Assembly (NCBI GenBank): GCA_007117235.1
Contig: SKGY01000215.1
Span: 1-9,454, forward strand
Direction of reading: 5' to 3'
Length of the DNA stretch: 9,454 nucleotides
DNA from: Balneolaceae bacterium
Lineage (GTDB): Bacteria; Bacteroidota; Rhodothermia; Balneolales; Balneolaceae
The translations under genes were made by a program, and so were the position numbers. This document shows positions 1-7,062 of the stretch, one piece after another; positions within the stretch are counted from its first letter, which is position 1, and every line of letters begins with the position of its first letter. A model generated the notes under the pieces. That model was not told the origin of the DNA and made no database searches. It worked only from the letters and a program-made list of their open reading frames with translations.

Positions 1-755
1 GTTTTAAGATCTTTAGCAAGCGATTCAAATTCAGCTTCTGAAAGCGGGATAAATCCCCAGTTATTTTTCCAAGCCGCGTTGAAAATTCTTCGGATAATTT
101 TAACCTCATCCTGAATCTTTTTCAGGTTTAATGGACGAATCTTAATTCCCGGAAGTCTTTTTCTAACAATTTCCACGGCTCTGTTAGCCCTGTCTCTGTC
201 AACACTATCCTGCGTTACATGATAAGTGAACAGATCCATCGCTTTCTCAAGACCGGCTTTTTTTAAGAGGGGATCATAATACTGCTTGCTGTACGGCATC
301 ATGATGCATGGATATTTATCAAAACCTTCAACCAAGACACCGATCTCATCCATCATACTTGGATTTGAAGGACCGAGTAACTCCTCCATCCCTCTCTCTT
401 TCAGCCAGTCTTCAGCTACCTTGAAGAGTAAATCAGCATGAGACTGCCTGTCAATGCACTCGAAGAAACCAAAAAAGCCGGTTTTTGTTTTGTGAAAGTC
501 GTTATATCGGTGATCAATGATTGCAGCTATTCTTCCGGCGGGTTGTCCATTATGCTCGGACAGGAAAAGTGCAATCTCTGCATTTTGGTAGAAAGGATTC
601 TTTTTTTCGTCGAGCAATTTTTTTTGCTCCATTTTCAGCGGCGGCACCCAATGCTCATCTTCAGCGTAATGGGTATAGGGAAACTCTATGAATTTCTTCT
701 TCTCTTCTTTGGTCGTAACTATCGTTACGCTGTTGGTGTTAGCAGTTTTTTCCAC
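1..755 (-). CDS. GNAT-fold acyltransferase, YghO-like; candidate bacterial ceramide synthase (3' end outside window)
   Basis: I translated this frame by hand: 251 residues are visible and the gene continues past base 1. The start is taken as GTG at 755-753, 3 nt after the Spt stop; the frame is closed immediately upstream by that stop, and the next ATG is codon 42, inside the conserved part. Visible blocks are EFPYTHY (24-30), HWVPPL (35-40), NPFY (53-56), GRIAAIIDHRYNDF (74-87), GFFGFFE (93-99), GPSNPSMMDEIGVL (128-141) and YSKQYYDPLLKKAGL (155-169). From memory this pattern belongs to the long GNAT-related family typified by E. coli YghO. From the literature as I recall it, the Caulobacter ceramide synthase bCerS, which N-acylates the sphingoid base, belongs to the same broad group. 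Family membership is fairly secure. The ceramide synthase role is inferred from its position directly behind Spt. It is probably translationally coupled to Spt. Confidence 0.8.
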   Translation of the reverse strand, partial: MEKTANTNSVTIVTTKEEKKKFIEFPYTHYAEDEHWVPPLKMEQKKLLDEKKNPFYQNAEIALFLSEHNGQPAGRIAAIIDHRYNDFHKTKTGFFGFFECIDRQSHADLLFKVAEDWLKERGMEELLGPSNPSMMDEIGVLVEGFDKYPCIMMPYSKQYYDPLLKKAGLEKAMDLFTYHVTQDSVDRDRANRAVEIVRKRLPGIKIRPLNLKKIQDEVKIIRRIFNAAWKNNWGFIPLSEAEFESLAKDLK

Positions 756-758
756 TGA

Positions 759-2006
759 TTAAGATTCTACATCAATCAAAGAATTACCATTTTTGTCTAT
801 AATTCCGTGCTTGATACCTACTTTTCTGAACGCGTCTAGAATTATATCAAGATGCTCGTCTGTATGAGTTGCCATGTAACTTGTTCGTACCAAAGCCTGA
901 CCCTGCGGTACAGCCGGAGGAACAACTGCGTTGACATATACACCTTCTTCAAATAGATCTTTCCAGAATTGGAAACACTGCATCATCTCTCCGATAACCA
1001 CGGGTATGATCGGTGTTTGGCTTGACCACACGTTAAAGCCAAGCTCTTTAAGATTTGTTCTCATGTAGGTAGAGATCTCGTCAAGTCTCTCAAGTCTCCA
1101 TGGCTCAGCTTTCAAAATTTCGAGTGACTTTAATACTGTAGCCACATTTGCCGGAGGCATACTGGCGCTAAAAATGTGAGCCGGTGATTTATGTCGGATA
1201 TATTCAATTACTGTACGATCGCCAACAAGAAATCCACCAAGAGATGCAAATGATTTTGAGAATGTTCCGCTGATCAGATCAACATCATCCGTCAAACCAA
1301 ATACGGAGGCCGTTCCTCGACCGCCATCTCCAATCACCCCTACTGCGTGAGCATCATCGAGGTAAAGACCTGCGCCAAACTCTTTGGCGAGTGAAACCAA
1401 TTCGGGCACTTTAGCAAGTGTGCCTGACATGGAGAAAACGCCATCGGTTACAATAATTTTTCCTACATCAGGGTCGGCCTTCTCTAAAAGAGTGCGCAGA
1501 TGTTCCATGTCGTTGTGGCGGTATCGAACCGTTTTTGCATTCGATACCTGGGTACCTACAACGATACAAGCATGATTATCACGATCTGAAAAAATTATAT
1601 CATTCCGATCAGCAATCGTCTGGATTGCACCTTCATTTGTTTGATAGCCGGTACTAAAGAGTACGCAAGACTCTTTATTCATGAATTCGGCAAGCTTCTC
1701 TTCCAGCTCAAGGTGTAGATCAAGAGTACCATTCAGATATCTAGACCCGGTACAACCTGTGCCATAAGTGGCAATTACATCTTGTGCAGCTTTTATGGTT
1801 CTCGGGTCATTAGTAAGGCCCAAATAGTTGTTGGAACCGGCCATTATTACTTCACGACCTTCGATTTGCACGGTGGTTCCATCGGTTGCCTGAAGAGGCT
1901 TAAAGTAAGGGTATAGACCCAGCGCTTTAATTTCGTCTGCTTTAGTAAAGTCGTAAGCTTTCTTAAAAACTTTTTGGTATGTCTTGTCGGCTTTAATATC
2001 GCCCAT
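759..2006 (-). CDS. spt: Serine palmitoyltransferase-like PLP-dependent alpha-oxoamine synthase
   Basis: This 415-residue protein is a complete fold-type I PLP enzyme of the alpha-oxoamine synthase family (Spt, BioF, Kbl, HemA). It would condense L-serine with a long-chain acyl thioester to give 3-ketosphinganine, the committed step of sphingolipid synthesis, in the cytoplasm. The PLP lysine is K251 in GTFSKSFASLGGF (248-260). D217 and H220 in LDDAHAVG are the pyridine-N and phosphate-side residues, and H145 in DRDNHAC is the likely stacking histidine. GSNNYLGL (57-64) and GTGCTGSRYLNGT (82-94) are family signatures. GTFSKSFASLGGF followed by HIFSASMPPANVA (277-289) resembles bacterial Spt more than Kbl or BioF, and no biotin or threonine-catabolism gene is nearby. 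The ATG at 2006-2004 has no Shine-Dalgarno sequence, and a promoter candidate lies about 30 nt upstream. The substrate (serine versus glycine or alanine) is inferred, not proven. Confidence 0.85.
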   Translation of the reverse strand: MGDIKADKTYQKVFKKAYDFTKADEIKALGLYPYFKPLQATDGTTVQIEGREVIMAGSNNYLGLTNDPRTIKAAQDVIATYGTGCTGSRYLNGTLDLHLELEEKLAEFMNKESCVLFSTGYQTNEGAIQTIADRNDIIFSDRDNHACIVVGTQVSNAKTVRYRHNDMEHLRTLLEKADPDVGKIIVTDGVFSMSGTLAKVPELVSLAKEFGAGLYLDDAHAVGVIGDGGRGTASVFGLTDDVDLISGTFSKSFASLGGFLVGDRTVIEYIRHKSPAHIFSASMPPANVATVLKSLEILKAEPWRLERLDEISTYMRTNLKELGFNVWSSQTPIIPVVIGEMMQCFQFWKDLFEEGVYVNAVVPPAVPQGQALVRTSYMATHTDEHLDIILDAFRKVGIKHGIIDKNGNSLIDVES

Positions 2007-2035
2007 GTGGGAGTGTTACTTTTACATTAATCAGG

Positions 2036-2066
2036 TAAATATACCTAGTATTAAGATTCTATCAAA
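2036..2066 (-). promoter_or_regulatory. Bacteroidetes-type promoter for the Spt gene
   Basis: Read on the minus strand, TTTG (2066-2063) is followed after exactly 19 nt by TATATTTA (2043-2036). The published Bacteroidetes sigma-factor consensus is TTTG, about 19 nt, then TAnnTTTG, so only the last base differs. The -7 box ends 29 nt upstream of the Spt ATG, giving a short leader. The box is embedded in an imperfect palindrome (AGGTA, 4 nt, TACCT at 2033-2046) that could be an operator. The Spt-GNAT pair could therefore be transcribed independently of the glycosyltransferase genes. Confidence 0.45.
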
Positions 2067-2088
2067 TTAACTAAACGCTTGTGTTAAC

Positions 2089-3207
2089 TTATTCATTCAC
2101 ACTTCTCAGAAACGAAACATAGCGATCAGCAACTGAATCCCAACTAAAGGTATTTTCAACAAATTCAACGGCTTTTTTTGATAGTTCTTCAAGTTCTCCC
2201 TGAAGCACTTCATCAATTTTAGTTGCAAATTGATTTGCGTCTCCATGAGGAACTCTGTACCCGTTTACACCTTGAGTAATTACATCTTTAATTCCTTCAA
2301 GGTCGGCAGCTACTGCCGGAACACCTGCTCTGTTTGCCTCAAGCAGAACAATTCCGAATCCCTCCATGTCTCCTTTAACAGGTACATTTGGCATAACGAA
2401 CAGGTCGGCTCCTGCATATGCAGCATCAAGTATTTCATCAGACTGTCTACCGGCAATAATCACTTTTTGTTTCAGTGATGACTCCATTTTTGCAGATTTA
2501 ATCGCCTCATGTTCGGGACCATCACCAATTAACAGAAAGATTACATCAGATTCTATTTTATCAAAAACTTCCCTGATAAACCACTCGTGACCTTTTCGTT
2601 TCACCTGCCGCCCAACAGATAGCAGCAACTTTCTCCCTTTCAAATCAATATTAAACTCCTCTTCCAACAGCTTTCTGGCGTCACTCTTTTCAGGTAAAAT
2701 TTTAACCCGGGAGGCATCGAATCCATTAGGCAGTGCAACACCAATTTCGGGCGGCATTCCCCTATCTATGCACGCTTGACGTGTTGCCAATGAGACAGAA
2801 ATTACTCCCTGTAATTTTTTAAACACTTTTGGCAAGTACCACTGGTAGAGAAAAAATGGAAGAGTCACATCCTGCCCATGATTTATGGTGACAAATGAAG
2901 TTTTCCGTTTACCCAAAAGAAAAGGAACCACGGATGCTGTAACCATTGATGAAAATAGCACCACATCAGGCTGATGCTTTTTTATAGCAGCCGGTAGTCG
3001 CCAGAGTAGTGTAACAAGAAAGAAAAATGTTTTTATACCGATCCACTTCCATGAAGTGTGGAGGATAATTGTCTCAATATCGACATGATCTTTTTTTGAT
3101 AGAGTGTCGATCATCTGCATACTAACATTCTGCATACCACCAATATTTTTCAGGGGCTCATTCTTAGGTGGATGCAGATGTGAGATATATAATATTTTCA
3201 CTTCCAA
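2089..3207 (-). CDS. GT4-family glycosyltransferase (GT-B fold)
   Basis: This 372-residue retaining glycosyltransferase has two Rossmann-like halves. The N-terminal half has KILYISHLHPP (4-14) and a GGMQ loop (23-26). The C-terminal donor-binding half has SVGRQVKRKGHE (197-208, with R200 and K205 placed to hold the nucleotide diphosphate), GDGPE (228-232) and the EX7E motif E282-E290 in MEGFGIVLLEA. A hydrophobic stretch near 59-73 may associate with the membrane. It would transfer a sugar from a nucleotide sugar to a lipid or glycolipid at the inner membrane face; donor and acceptor cannot be read from the sequence. The start is not ATG: a TAA closes the frame just upstream, leaving TTG at 3207 (used here) or GTG at 3201, and GTG would give the common MKILYISH-type N-terminus. 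It lies 4 nt behind the upstream glycosyltransferase gene, so the two are surely co-transcribed. Its linkage to the Spt gene suggests ceramide glycosylation, but this is inference. Confidence 0.85.
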   Translation of the reverse strand: MEVKILYISHLHPPKNEPLKNIGGMQNVSMQMIDTLSKKDHVDIETIILHTSWKWIGIKTFFFLVTLLWRLPAAIKKHQPDVVLFSSMVTASVVPFLLGKRKTSFVTINHGQDVTLPFFLYQWYLPKVFKKLQGVISVSLATRQACIDRGMPPEIGVALPNGFDASRVKILPEKSDARKLLEEEFNIDLKGRKLLLSVGRQVKRKGHEWFIREVFDKIESDVIFLLIGDGPEHEAIKSAKMESSLKQKVIIAGRQSDEILDAAYAGADLFVMPNVPVKGDMEGFGIVLLEANRAGVPAVAADLEGIKDVITQGVNGYRVPHGDANQFATKIDEVLQGELEELSKKAVEFVENTFSWDSVADRYVSFLRSVNE

Positions 3208-3211
3208 ATAA

Positions 3212-4342
3212 TTAGCTTAGTACTTGTTTATAGTACCCAAGCAAGTTACCGTTTATGTTTTCCCAACTGTACTCTTTAGCTTTTTCTATCGACGTTTCGG
3301 CCATTTTCTTTCTAAGCTCTGAGTCCATTGCTAATCTTTCAATGTAGTTGTAAAAACTATCGGAATCAGTAACGGGTGCAAGAAATCCATTTTTCTCATG
3401 GTTAACAAGTGACTTACTTCCAACGGCGTCAGCAACCACACACGGCAAGCCACTGGCCATCGCTTCAAGGGTTACATTACCGAACGTTTCTGTATCAGAG
3501 GGGAAGAAGAACACATCGCTGCTTGCATAAGATACCGACAACTCTTCACCCTTAAGAAAACCGGTATAGACACCTTCAGGAAGCATTTTTTTAACTTCAT
3601 CCCCTGCCGGGCCATCTCCTACAACAAGCGCCTTAATGTTTTTGTGTTTGGCCATCAATTTCTTGAGCACATCAACATAGATGTTTAGATTTTTTTCCCA
3701 GACCAATCTCGACACAAATGTGATAACAACATCCTCTTCCTTAAAACCTTTCTGCTTTCGCCATTCTTCACTTCTCTTTTCGGGATTAAATCTGGACATC
3801 TCAATCCCCCTGGCCCAGATCAATAGCTCAGAATCAATTTTATGTTCTTCGAGGTAAGATGCCATCGATGGCGTTGGCACATAGACCTGCTCGCAATTTT
3901 TATAAAACCATCGCAGATACTTCCATAGAATCGGTTCTAAAATCGAAAGCTTATAGTATTTAAGGTAGCTTGGAAAATGGGTGTGATACGATGAAACAAT
4001 CGGCAAATTTTTACTCTGTGCCCATTTCATCGCTTTATATCCCAAAAAATCGGGTGTTGCAATGTGCACAAGATCAGGTTTAAACGCTTCCACTTTTTGT
4101 TTTACTTCTTCCGGGAATGATGTGCTAAACCTGTACTCAGGTCTGCCCGGTAAGCGTTTTGAGGGAACAGCAACCAACTCACCGTTGTGCTTAAGTGCCG
4201 GCTCATCAATAGTTGGGCCAATTACAAGCACTTCTACATCGTTCTCAAGCAGAAAACCTACCAGCCTATTTAACGTGAGCGAAACCCCGTCTCGAATATG
4301 GTTATAGTTACCCGTAAATAGTGCTACTTTAAAGGTGCTCAT
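3212..4342 (-). CDS. GT4-family glycosyltransferase resembling SQD2/MgtA glycolipid synthases
   Basis: This 376-residue GT-B enzyme has an N-terminal acceptor domain with the DGV loop (18-20) and the SYHTHFPSYLKYY segment (118-130). Both are typical of the subgroup containing plant/cyanobacterial SQD2 and actinobacterial MgtA, which glycosylate diacylglycerol-type lipids. The donor domain shows SRLVWEKN (211-218, R212 and K217), GDGPA (242-246) and the EX7E motif E285-E293 in ETFGNVTLEAMASGLP. The subgroup likeness suggests a membrane lipid acceptor; with an Spt gene in the same run, ceramide is a reasonable candidate, but the sugar donor is unknown. The ATG start at 4342 has no Shine-Dalgarno sequence, as is usual in Bacteroidota. 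It is the first gene of the minus-strand run and is divergent from the SDR gene. Alternatively it could act on diacylglycerol or on an unrelated surface glycan. Confidence 0.87.
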   Translation of the reverse strand: MSTFKVALFTGNYNHIRDGVSLTLNRLVGFLLENDVEVLVIGPTIDEPALKHNGELVAVPSKRLPGRPEYRFSTSFPEEVKQKVEAFKPDLVHIATPDFLGYKAMKWAQSKNLPIVSSYHTHFPSYLKYYKLSILEPILWKYLRWFYKNCEQVYVPTPSMASYLEEHKIDSELLIWARGIEMSRFNPEKRSEEWRKQKGFKEEDVVITFVSRLVWEKNLNIYVDVLKKLMAKHKNIKALVVGDGPAGDEVKKMLPEGVYTGFLKGEELSVSYASSDVFFFPSDTETFGNVTLEAMASGLPCVVADAVGSKSLVNHEKNGFLAPVTDSDSFYNYIERLAMDSELRKKMAETSIEKAKEYSWENINGNLLGYYKQVLS

Positions 4343-4370
4343 ATTGTTTTAAATGCGGTCACCAACTTTG

Positions 4371-4378
4371 TATCTTTG
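4371..4378 (+). promoter_or_regulatory. -7 box TATCTTTG for the SDR operon
   Basis: TATCTTTG matches TAnnTTTG perfectly and sits in the context TTTGTATCTTTGCA, which is very common for Bacteroidota promoters. The -33 element is weak: the nearest TTG (4344-4346) is 24 nt away, longer than the usual 17-23. Transcription would start near 4385 and leave a leader of about 130 nt before the SDR ATG. Confidence 0.4.
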
Positions 4379-4440
4379 CATGAGTTGAGTACAGCGACAG
4401 ACTATGTTTTTGAATGAGTTTTGGATAATAGAACAGGGCT

Positions 4441-4448
4441 CAAAAATA
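4441..4448 (-). promoter_or_regulatory. -7 box TATTTTTG for the glycosyltransferase operon
   Basis: On the minus strand this reads TATTTTTG, a perfect TAnnTTTG. A TTG at 4476-4474 is 25 nt away, slightly too far for an ideal -33 element. It lies about 100 nt upstream of the glycosyltransferase ATG at 4342. The match is short and could be chance in AT-rich DNA. Confidence 0.3.
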
Positions 4449-4517
4449 GATGCTGGATAAATTAGCAGTCGAGCAATCTCAATTACTGAAAAATTTAATG
4501 GCAGAATATACAATTAA

Positions 4518-5492
4518 ATGAAAGCATTTGTTACCGGAGGAACAGGTTTTATTGGAAGCCATCTTGTTGATACATTGATTAAACATCCGGACTACAGTGA
4601 AATAAAGTGCCTTGTACGGAATAATGAAAAATGGCTTGAGGGTAAATCATACACAAAAGTTTCAGGCGATCTTCACTCAATCAAGCAGATGCAACAGGCA
4701 CTTTCCGATTGTGATGTCATTTTTCATCTTGCAGGAGTGGTAAAGGCTCCAACTCAAAAGGAGTATGACCATGCCAATGTTGAGGCCACTGAAAACCTGC
4801 TTCGTCTGGCAGAGAAGTGCGGTGTTAAAAAAATAGTCGTTCTCTCATCCCTTGCCGCTGCCGGACCAAGTAACGGTTCGCCAATTACGGAACAGGATGA
4901 GATGAAGCCGGTTAGCATGTATGGTGAATCAAAAAAGAGAATGGAAAAGATGATCCATCGCGTTGCGGCGCCAGATACCTCGGTTACCATTTTGCGTCCA
5001 CCCGCTGTTTACGGACCTCGTGAGGATCAGATTTACTCACTTTTTAAAATGATGAAATTTGGCGTAGCCCCTATTGTTGGTGATGGCAATCATCCGGAAC
5101 TCTCCATCGTTTATGTGATGGATGTTGTTCAGGGAATAGTTAAAGCAGCAGAGGAGAAAAATAAAGGAGTTAAAACATACTTTATAAGCGGAAAAGAGAT
5201 TGCCAACTGGAATCAAATACGAGATATTGTAACCACTGTGCTGGGCAGGAAAAACATTCCGATTAAGCTGAAGGCTGATTGGGTAAAAAAAATTGCCGGG
5301 GTTGTTGAAACAACAGCAACTTTTTTTGGTACATATCCCGTTATCAACAAGGAAAAAGCAAACGAAATGATTTTGGAGTGGACTTGTTCAATCGAAAAGG
5401 CTGAACAGGAATTAAATTATACACCGGAATATTCCCTGGAAGAGGGAATTGCCCGTACCCTTACATGGTATAAAAAACATGGATGGCTTTAG
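4518..5492 (+). CDS. Extended SDR NAD(P)-dependent epimerase/reductase; candidate ceramide reductase
   Basis: This 324-residue extended short-chain dehydrogenase has the dinucleotide-binding TGGTGFIG (6-13), HLAG (70-73), the catalytic region LSSLAAAGP (109-117), active-site Y135 and K139 in YGESK, and LRPPAVYGPRE (159-169). The fold and cofactor binding are secure. The substrate is not. The segment FKMMKFGVAPIVGDGN..SIVYVMDVVQGI (176-207) resembles the NAD-dependent epimerase-annotated proteins that include CerR. From memory of the Caulobacter and Bacteroides work, CerR reduces the 3-keto group during ceramide synthesis. Its location divergent from an Spt gene cluster fits that role. The alternative is a nucleotide-sugar epimerase feeding the adjacent glycosyltransferases, though the 3-beta-HSD-like look of the C-terminal half argues against it. 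The ATG start has no Shine-Dalgarno sequence. The gene heads a plus-strand run, with 3 nt to the next start. Confidence 0.82.
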   Translation: MKAFVTGGTGFIGSHLVDTLIKHPDYSEIKCLVRNNEKWLEGKSYTKVSGDLHSIKQMQQALSDCDVIFHLAGVVKAPTQKEYDHANVEATENLLRLAEKCGVKKIVVLSSLAAAGPSNGSPITEQDEMKPVSMYGESKKRMEKMIHRVAAPDTSVTILRPPAVYGPREDQIYSLFKMMKFGVAPIVGDGNHPELSIVYVMDVVQGIVKAAEEKNKGVKTYFISGKEIANWNQIRDIVTTVLGRKNIPIKLKADWVKKIAGVVETTATFFGTYPVINKEKANEMILEWTCSIEKAEQELNYTPEYSLEEGIARTLTWYKKHGWL

Positions 5493-5495
5493 ATT

Positions 5496-7061
5496 ATGAC
5501 AAAAAAATCTCTCTCAATTTTATTTACAATTCTGATCATCACAATTTTTGCAACTCCTGCCCTCTCGCAATGGAGTATGGACATTCGTCACCAGATGGAG
5601 ATTCCGGAAGTGATAAACCTCGAAAGCTCAGCCACTCATCTTTATGTACTTTCAGAGAGTGAAGGGCTTGTTGTTTTCAGAGCTCACAGTGATTCACTTC
5701 AGTGGCTCTACTCCTCTACCGGTATGCAGCAACGTGGTAATGTACTCGAAAGCGACATCCGCTTTGCATATCTCTATGGTAACGGAAGAAGGCTAACAGT
5801 AGTTGAACCCACATCTGTACTCGGTGTCTACTCATCAACCCTGCTCCCAAACAGGCCCCGATCAGCGAAGCGGGTCGGGAACTACCTCTACATTGCCCTG
5901 GGCGATAGAGGTCTTGGCAGTCTCAGCCTTGAAAGCCCAGAAAGCGTTGATTCTGATGTCACTTATATTGATGAAAACCGGTTCAGAGGCCGATCTGTTA
6001 ATGATCTTACAGCATCCGAAAATCAAATTCTCTACGTACTCAGCAATTCTAATCTGATTGATATCTACTCCATAGTCGCTGAAGATGAATCAGCTATTAT
6101 TGATCATGAAGAGCAGGTGCAGATAGACAGAACTACACAACGAATTTTTCTTACAGCAAGTGAATTGTTTGGTTCAAACCGAGACGGCGATATTTTTCTG
6201 ATAAATTCTGACGGTCGTACTACGCCAATCGCAAAGGTTGATTACCCTGTTGAGAAACTGGAAAGCTGGGGAGACAGAATTGTTGTGCGAACTACAAACA
6301 GTGAACTGTGGATTGGCACACCCGGCGAAGAGCTTACACTTTGGCGAACTGATGACAGGGCAGGAAACTATTTTACTGTTACCGAAAACAATTTATGGGT
6401 ATCTGAATTCAACAAACTTGCTCCCGTAGTTGAGCGTCAGGGCAGTTCAAATCAGGGAAGAGACAATGGAAACGGCATCCTCACCCTCGCAGATATACCA
6501 AATGTAACTCTCCCATTCCCACGCCCGTTAATCATGCCGCTTGAGCTTGAATCTTCAGTAGATGCTGAGGTCACATTTAGCTACAACGCTTCGTTTACGA
6601 ACGCAACAATTCGAGGTAATTCGTTTTACTGGCAACCAACTGCAACTCAAACCGGTCGACATCAGGTTGAAATAGTTGCAACATCAACAGATGGGCAGAG
6701 TGATTCCAAAACTTTTACGATTGATCTGCGGCCTTTCAACTCCCCACCAAGATTTACCCCAACTCGACCGATGACGATTCCGGTTGGCGAGGCTTTTCAA
6801 ATTGATATTAAAGCTGTTGATCCAGATGGAACCAATCCAAATCTGGTTCGATATCTTGGAGTAGATATGCCCGGAGGTGCAAGGCTTAATGAACGATCCG
6901 GACTCTTTACCTGGAATCCAAATATTCGTCAGGTTGGCACTCACCGATTTCAGGTTGTGGCAACTGATCAATATGGAGCAGCTGCTTCTCAGGATTTTGA
7001 AATTCGGGTTGTAGAGATAGCTGAAGATGAAGATGAAGAGTTGATAGACGAAGAGTTTTAA
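5496..7061 (+). CDS. Exported beta-propeller/cadherin-like repeat protein, function unknown
   Basis: I do not recognise a specific family for this 521-residue protein. Residues 1-24 form a classic signal peptide: KK, a hydrophobic core, then a cleavage region PALS before Q25. Residues of about 36-310 carry repeated short beta-strand patterns such as THLYVLSESEGLVVF (47-61), RRLTVVEP (98-105), NYLYIALGDRGLGSLSL (129-145) and NQILYVLSNSNLIDIYSI (176-193), resembling a beta-propeller of the LVIVD or PQQ-like kind. A linker rich in G, N and S (about 315-328) precedes two Ig/cadherin-like (He_PIG type) domains. The first is near 334-412; the second (about 416-507) has VDPDGTNP, LNERSGLFTWNP and GTHRFQVVATDQYG. 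The tail (508-521) is strongly acidic. There is no lipobox and no obvious type IX secretion sorting domain, so a periplasmic or secreted location is inferred. It is 3 nt after the SDR gene and 1 nt before mutY. Confidence 0.78.
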   Translation: MTKKSLSILFTILIITIFATPALSQWSMDIRHQMEIPEVINLESSATHLYVLSESEGLVVFRAHSDSLQWLYSSTGMQQRGNVLESDIRFAYLYGNGRRLTVVEPTSVLGVYSSTLLPNRPRSAKRVGNYLYIALGDRGLGSLSLESPESVDSDVTYIDENRFRGRSVNDLTASENQILYVLSNSNLIDIYSIVAEDESAIIDHEEQVQIDRTTQRIFLTASELFGSNRDGDIFLINSDGRTTPIAKVDYPVEKLESWGDRIVVRTTNSELWIGTPGEELTLWRTDDRAGNYFTVTENNLWVSEFNKLAPVVERQGSSNQGRDNGNGILTLADIPNVTLPFPRPLIMPLELESSVDAEVTFSYNASFTNATIRGNSFYWQPTATQTGRHQVEIVATSTDGQSDSKTFTIDLRPFNSPPRFTPTRPMTIPVGEAFQIDIKAVDPDGTNPNLVRYLGVDMPGGARLNERSGLFTWNPNIRQVGTHRFQVVATDQYGAAASQDFEIRVVEIAEDEDEELIDEEF

Positions 7062-7062
7062 C

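Larger units (their letters stand above)
4343..4517. promoter_or_regulatory. Divergent intergenic control region
   Basis: This 175-bp AT-rich gap separates the divergent glycosyltransferase (minus) and SDR (plus) genes and is the largest non-coding stretch in the window. It holds one consensus -7 box for each direction, listed separately. I see no tRNA, no strong hairpin and no recognisable riboswitch. With both boxes used, each transcript would carry a leader of roughly 100 nt or more, and the transcripts would overlap in antisense between the boxes. Confidence 0.55.

Noticed and set aside
438..758. Plus-strand ORF of 106 codons
   Set aside because: It is antisense to the conserved acyltransferase frame (755-1, minus), which has clear family motifs; its own product has low-complexity F/L-rich stretches and no recognisable domain.
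759..2006. Reading the PLP enzyme as Kbl (2-amino-3-ketobutyrate CoA ligase) or BioF
   Set aside because: The family is shared, but the GTFSKSFASLGGF and HIFSAS...PPA segments and the GNAT and glycosyltransferase neighbours favour Spt; no tdh or bio gene is present.
4343..4517. Riboswitch or small RNA in the SDR leader
   Set aside because: No stable stem-loop set or known aptamer motif could be seen by eye in this AT-rich stretch.
6684..6971. Minus-strand ORF of 95 codons inside the exported-protein gene
   Set aside because: It is antisense to the well-formed Ig/cadherin-like domain coding sequence and shows no protein-like motifs.
6990..7061. Type IX secretion C-terminal sorting domain on the exported protein
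   Set aside because: The C-terminus is an acidic tail after an Ig-like strand and lacks the conserved glycine and basic pattern of such domains.
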